A stretch of 64,000 nucleotides of DNA from Aquitalea magnusonii (GTDB lineage Bacteria; Pseudomonadota; Gammaproteobacteria; Burkholderiales; Chromobacteriaceae), in NCBI RefSeq assembly GCF_002217795.2, contig NZ_AP018823.1, positions 4,526,001-4,590,000 on the forward strand, in the 5' to 3' direction. Position numbers and translations under genes: made by a program. Position 1 is the first letter of the stretch; the number at the start of each line of letters is the position of its first letter. Positions 61,535-64,000 of this stretch are shown here, one piece after another. The notes under the pieces are model-generated. The model saw only the letters and a program-made list of their open reading frames with translations, was not told the DNA's origin and made no database searches.

Positions 61535-63099
61535 GCCAGCTCCTTGTCCAGTAGCGTCGCGGCCAGTCGCTCCGCCAGCATGATGGTGGTCAGATTGGTG
61601 GGCATGGACGGAATGGTCGGGAACAGCGAGGCATCCGCCACTGTCAGGCGGTCCAGCCCATGCACCGCGCCATCCTCTCCTGCTGCGCAGCCGGCGTCCG
61701 ATGCCGGCCCCATTCTTACCGTGCCGGCGGCATGCCAGCCGGGATTGACCAGGTTGCGCACCGCGCTGACCACTACTGCCGGGTTGTCTATCATGGATTC
61801 GCACCAAAACTGCACGCCGTCCAGATAGCAGGACACCAGAGGATCTTTCAGCACTCGCCATAGCAGCCTCACCCCGCCGGCCAGCCTGGCGATGTCCTCG
61901 TCGTCACTCAAGGGCAGGTCTATCCGCGGTAGCTGGGCCGGATCATCGCTCAGTACCTGTACCGCACCCCGCGCCCTGGGGCGCATCAGCATGATCGAGC
62001 CGCCTACCAGCATCGGGTAAGCCACCCGCTCCTGGAAGCTGGGCACGGTCTTGCTGGCCACGTTGTTCAACAGGCCGATCTGCACATCCACCTTGTGGTC
62101 GTAACCGCTGCAGGCGCGGGCTGCCACTTGGCGCCATGGCAGCCCCCGCACGCATACGCCGGGCTTGGGCAAGGCCCACAGCACCAGAGAGGCGTGATCG
62201 GTCAGGTTGCGGCCCACCGCAGGCAAGGCCGCGCGCAGCGGAATACCGGCCTGCGCCAGTTGTGCCGGATCGCCCACTCCGGAGCGCTGCAGCAAGGCCG
62301 CCGTGCCGATCGCTCCCGCGCACAACACCACTTGGCGCGCCCAATAGCGTAAGCGCCGGCCATCGACCACCGCGTCGACACCGCAAGCGCGGCACTCCTC
62401 GAGCACGATGCGCGCGACCTCGGCGTCCGTCGCCACCGTGAGATTGGCGCGGCGCTGCGCCGGCTGCAGATAGGCGCGATAGACGTCCATCCGCTCGGCC
62501 TGGCCGCGCACATTAGCCGGCACCAGGCCCACCGCCGGGTCTTCGCCCAGGTTAAGGTCATCGGAATAAGGTATGCCTTGGCGCTGGCAGGACCAGGCAA
62601 ATGCCTGATCCAGCGGATGAATCTCGCCCGTGGCTGGTCGGCGGAGCCTCAGCGGGCCATCGCTGCCGTGCCATGCGTCGGCGCGGTCCACATCCTGCTC
62701 CATCTTGCGGAACCACGGCAGAACCTTGTCCCAAGACCAAGTCGGGCACCCCATGTGCTCCCAGGCGGCGAAGTCGCTGGGGAAGGCCCTGAGCGCCACC
62801 GCGCCATTGATGGCGGACGATCCGCCCATTACCTTGCCCAGGCTATAGGCAAACGGCCTCCGTCGTGCGCCGCGCTCGCCATCGCTGCGCAGATGGGCTT
62901 GGTAGTCCCAGTTGTAGCCGCTTAGCACCAGGCGTGAGGCGTCGCGCAAGGGGCTGTCTTCGCGCGCCACGTCGGAGGCCGGTCCAGCCTCCAGCAGCAG
63001 CACGCGGTGCCTGCCGTTTTCCGACAGCCGCGCCGCCATCACGCAGCCGGCAGACCCGCCGCCTACCACGATGAAGTCGAACTCACCGCCGCTCGTCAT
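61531..63099 (-). CDS. GMC-family FAD oxidoreductase
   Basis: 522-aa flavoenzyme of the glucose-methanol-choline family. Rossmann FAD motif DFIVVGGGSAGCVMAARLSE (about 9-28) with LLLEAGP; GMC signature 1 region SLGKVMGGSSAINGAVALRAF; substrate-domain MLVGGSIMLMRPRARGAV; C-terminal active-site pair in NPGWHAAGTVRMGP (His) and PSMPTNLTTIMLAERLA (Asn). It oxidises an alcohol or a C-C bond of an unknown substrate, probably as tailoring in the pathway. Start at ATG 63099 would overlap the restored NRPS stop by ATGA; a GTG at 63117 with GGAAGAG upstream is possible in the frameshifted state. Confidence 0.9.
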   Translation of the reverse strand: MTSGGEFDFIVVGGGSAGCVMAARLSENGRHRVLLLEAGPASDVAREDSPLRDASRLVLSGYNWDYQAHLRSDGERGARRRPFAYSLGKVMGGSSAINGAVALRAFPSDFAAWEHMGCPTWSWDKVLPWFRKMEQDVDRADAWHGSDGPLRLRRPATGEIHPLDQAFAWSCQRQGIPYSDDLNLGEDPAVGLVPANVRGQAERMDVYRAYLQPAQRRANLTVATDAEVARIVLEECRACGVDAVVDGRRLRYWARQVVLCAGAIGTAALLQRSGVGDPAQLAQAGIPLRAALPAVGRNLTDHASLVLWALPKPGVCVRGLPWRQVAARACSGYDHKVDVQIGLLNNVASKTVPSFQERVAYPMLVGGSIMLMRPRARGAVQVLSDDPAQLPRIDLPLSDDEDIARLAGGVRLLWRVLKDPLVSCYLDGVQFWCESMIDNPAVVVSAVRNLVNPGWHAAGTVRMGPASDAGCAAGEDGAVHGLDRLTVADASLFPTIPSMPTNLTTIMLAERLAATLLDKELA

Positions 63100-63220
63100 C
63101 GTTGCGCTCTGCAGCACGTCTCTTCCACCACAACATCTAGGCCATCCAGCAGCTTGGCGAAGTCGCGGATGCTAGCGTTCATGAACAGGCCTTCGATCAC
63201 GTCCTGTTCTCGCTCCGGCG

Positions 63221-64000
63221 TCAGCGCGTAGCGGTCGCGCAGGGCGCGTAGCGGTCGCGCAGGGCGCTGAGCAAGCCCACCGCGTGCAGCGAATCGCCTC
63301 CGATATCGAAAAAGCCGTCCGTCACGCCAAAGTCTTCATGCCGGAGTTGCTTGCGCCACAGCGCCAGCAGCTCGTTTTCCAGTGTGCCTGCCGGCTCGGC
63401 ACTGGCCTCCGCCTCGTCGTGCTCCTGCCACGGCGGTGGCAAGGCCGCGCGGTTGATCTTGCCATTGGCGGTCAGCGGCATCTCGTCCACCGGCACCAGG
63501 TAGCTGGGCACCATATACGATGGCAGTTGCTTGCTGGCCAGCTCGCGCAGCCCATCCAGCAACGTTTGCCAATCGGCGTCGCCCTGCGGCGGCGTCTTCG
63601 CCGCCACATAGGCGACCAGGTGGCGCTGGCCGGTTTTGGTGTGGCGCGGCGCGTCCAGCACCACATGATTGGCCTCCGGGTGTTCCAGCAGGCAGGCCTC
63701 GACCTCACCTAGCTCTACCCGGTAGCCGTTGATCTTCACCTGGTTGTCCTCACGGCCCAGGATTTCGATCACGCCGTCTGCCAGATAACGGCCCAGATCC
63801 CCCGTCTTATATAAGCGCTCGCCGCTGTACGGATCGGCGATGAAGCGTTGCGCGGTCTTTTCGGCATCGGCCAGATAACCTTGGGCCACGCCGCAGCCCG
63901 CGATATAAAGCTCGCCGGTCACCCACTTCGGGCATGGGGCCAGCCAGTCGTTCAGCACATGGAAGCGCTGGTTGGCCAGCGGTTTGCCGTAGGGGATGCT
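63221..64000 (-). CDS. Nonribosomal peptide synthetase, 3' end (adenylation C-terminus and carrier domain; frameshifted tail)
   Basis: The frame is open to the right edge, so this is the C-terminal part of a larger protein. Adenylation motifs: IPYGKPLANQRFHVL (A5/A6), GELYIAGCGVAQGYL (A6), YKTGDLGRYLADG (A7), GREDNQVKINGYRVELGEVEA (A8) and PLTANGKINRAALP (A10 Lys). Peptidyl-carrier domain: ENELLALWRKQL ... DGFFDIGGDSLHAV with the phosphopantetheine Ser. After LLSALRDRYA the frame is shifted by a 20-bp tandem duplication and ends early (DRYAPCATATR). Without it the protein continues LTPEREQDVIEGLFMNASIRDFAKLLDGL... and ends with a stop overlapping the GMC start. No condensation or thioesterase domain is visible here. 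Product unknown. Confidence 0.9.
   Translation of the reverse strand, partial: SIPYGKPLANQRFHVLNDWLAPCPKWVTGELYIAGCGVAQGYLADAEKTAQRFIADPYSGERLYKTGDLGRYLADGVIEILGREDNQVKINGYRVELGEVEACLLEHPEANHVVLDAPRHTKTGQRHLVAYVAAKTPPQGDADWQTLLDGLRELASKQLPSYMVPSYLVPVDEMPLTANGKINRAALPPPWQEHDEAEASAEPAGTLENELLALWRKQLRHEDFGVTDGFFDIGGDSLHAVGLLSALRDRYAPCATATR
63224..63263. repeat. 20-bp tandem duplication in the NRPS carrier-domain end
   Basis: Two identical 20-bp units (63224-63243 and 63244-63263), with a further 4 bp of partial match. The length is not a multiple of three and produces the premature stop at 63221. See NRPS entry. Confidence 0.95.

Noticed and set aside
1..64000. tRNA genes, CRISPR arrays, transposases
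   Set aside because: None recognised; no cloverleaf with T-loop consensus, no spaced direct-repeat array, no transposase-like protein.

Overview
The window looks like chromosomal DNA of a motile, GC-rich betaproteobacterium of the order Neisseriales, most likely Chromobacteriaceae (Chromobacterium/Aquitalea/Vogesella type). This is inferred from the housekeeping proteins (SecA, RNase G, UvrD, PurEKC, Tol-Pal, DUF3422, DUF3460), two chemoreceptors and a secondary-metabolite locus. No rRNA, tRNA, insertion sequence or CRISPR array was recognised.

Layout. 1-9.2 kb (minus strand): gamma-glutamyltransferase (runs off the left edge), a PuuA-type glutamate ligase, a chemoreceptor, a DUF2252 protein, a cluster of DnaA-box-like sites, two small proteins and proA. 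9.3-11.6 kb: a SiaA-SiaB-SiaC-like phosphatase/kinase/phosphoprotein switch without an adjacent SiaD cyclase. 11.8-17 kb: prpE, a second chemoreceptor, DUF3422. 17.4-21.3 kb: sulfate uptake operon sbp-cysT-cysW-cysA. 21.3-26.5 kb: dciA-like gene, an orphan fimbrial adhesin, an ABC importer with a double permease. 26.9-34.5 kb: secA, maf, rng, cysE, DUF1835, a 2-oxoglutarate oxygenase. 34.6-37.2 kb: a lipoprotein, an orphan flgH, a 75-residue protein, a periplasmic binding protein. 37.3-44.7 kb: uvrD, two response regulators, a CHASE-GGDEF gene frameshifted inside its GGDEF motif, DUF3460, an O-methyltransferase. 44.8-49.9 kb: tolR-tolA-tolB-pal-cpoB (no tolQ) and a CPBP protease. 50-54.8 kb: purE-purK-purC, a RimJ-like acetyltransferase, a lipase, DUF1294.

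54.8-64 kb is an accessory region. It holds a 4'-phosphopantetheinyl transferase coupled to an ArsR-rhodanese regulator, an EpiD-like flavoprotein, a truncated globin, and a leftward run NRPS - GMC oxidoreductase - type II thioesterase - acyl-CoA dehydrogenase. Decayed genes lie between these (amidase, serine acetyltransferase, GNAT). The NRPS 3' end carries a 20-bp tandem duplication that shifts the frame and removes the ATGA overlap with the next gene. The thioesterase and phosphopantetheinyl transferase fit support of the NRPS; the oxidoreductase and dehydrogenase look like tailoring enzymes. The product is unknown.

Most noteworthy: the SiaABC-like switch lacking SiaD; the G7 tract breaking GGDEF; the NRPS duplication; the DnaA-box cluster far from any dnaA gene; tolR without tolQ; and gene decay concentrated in the biosynthetic region. 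Coordinates and motifs were read by eye; no database search was run.
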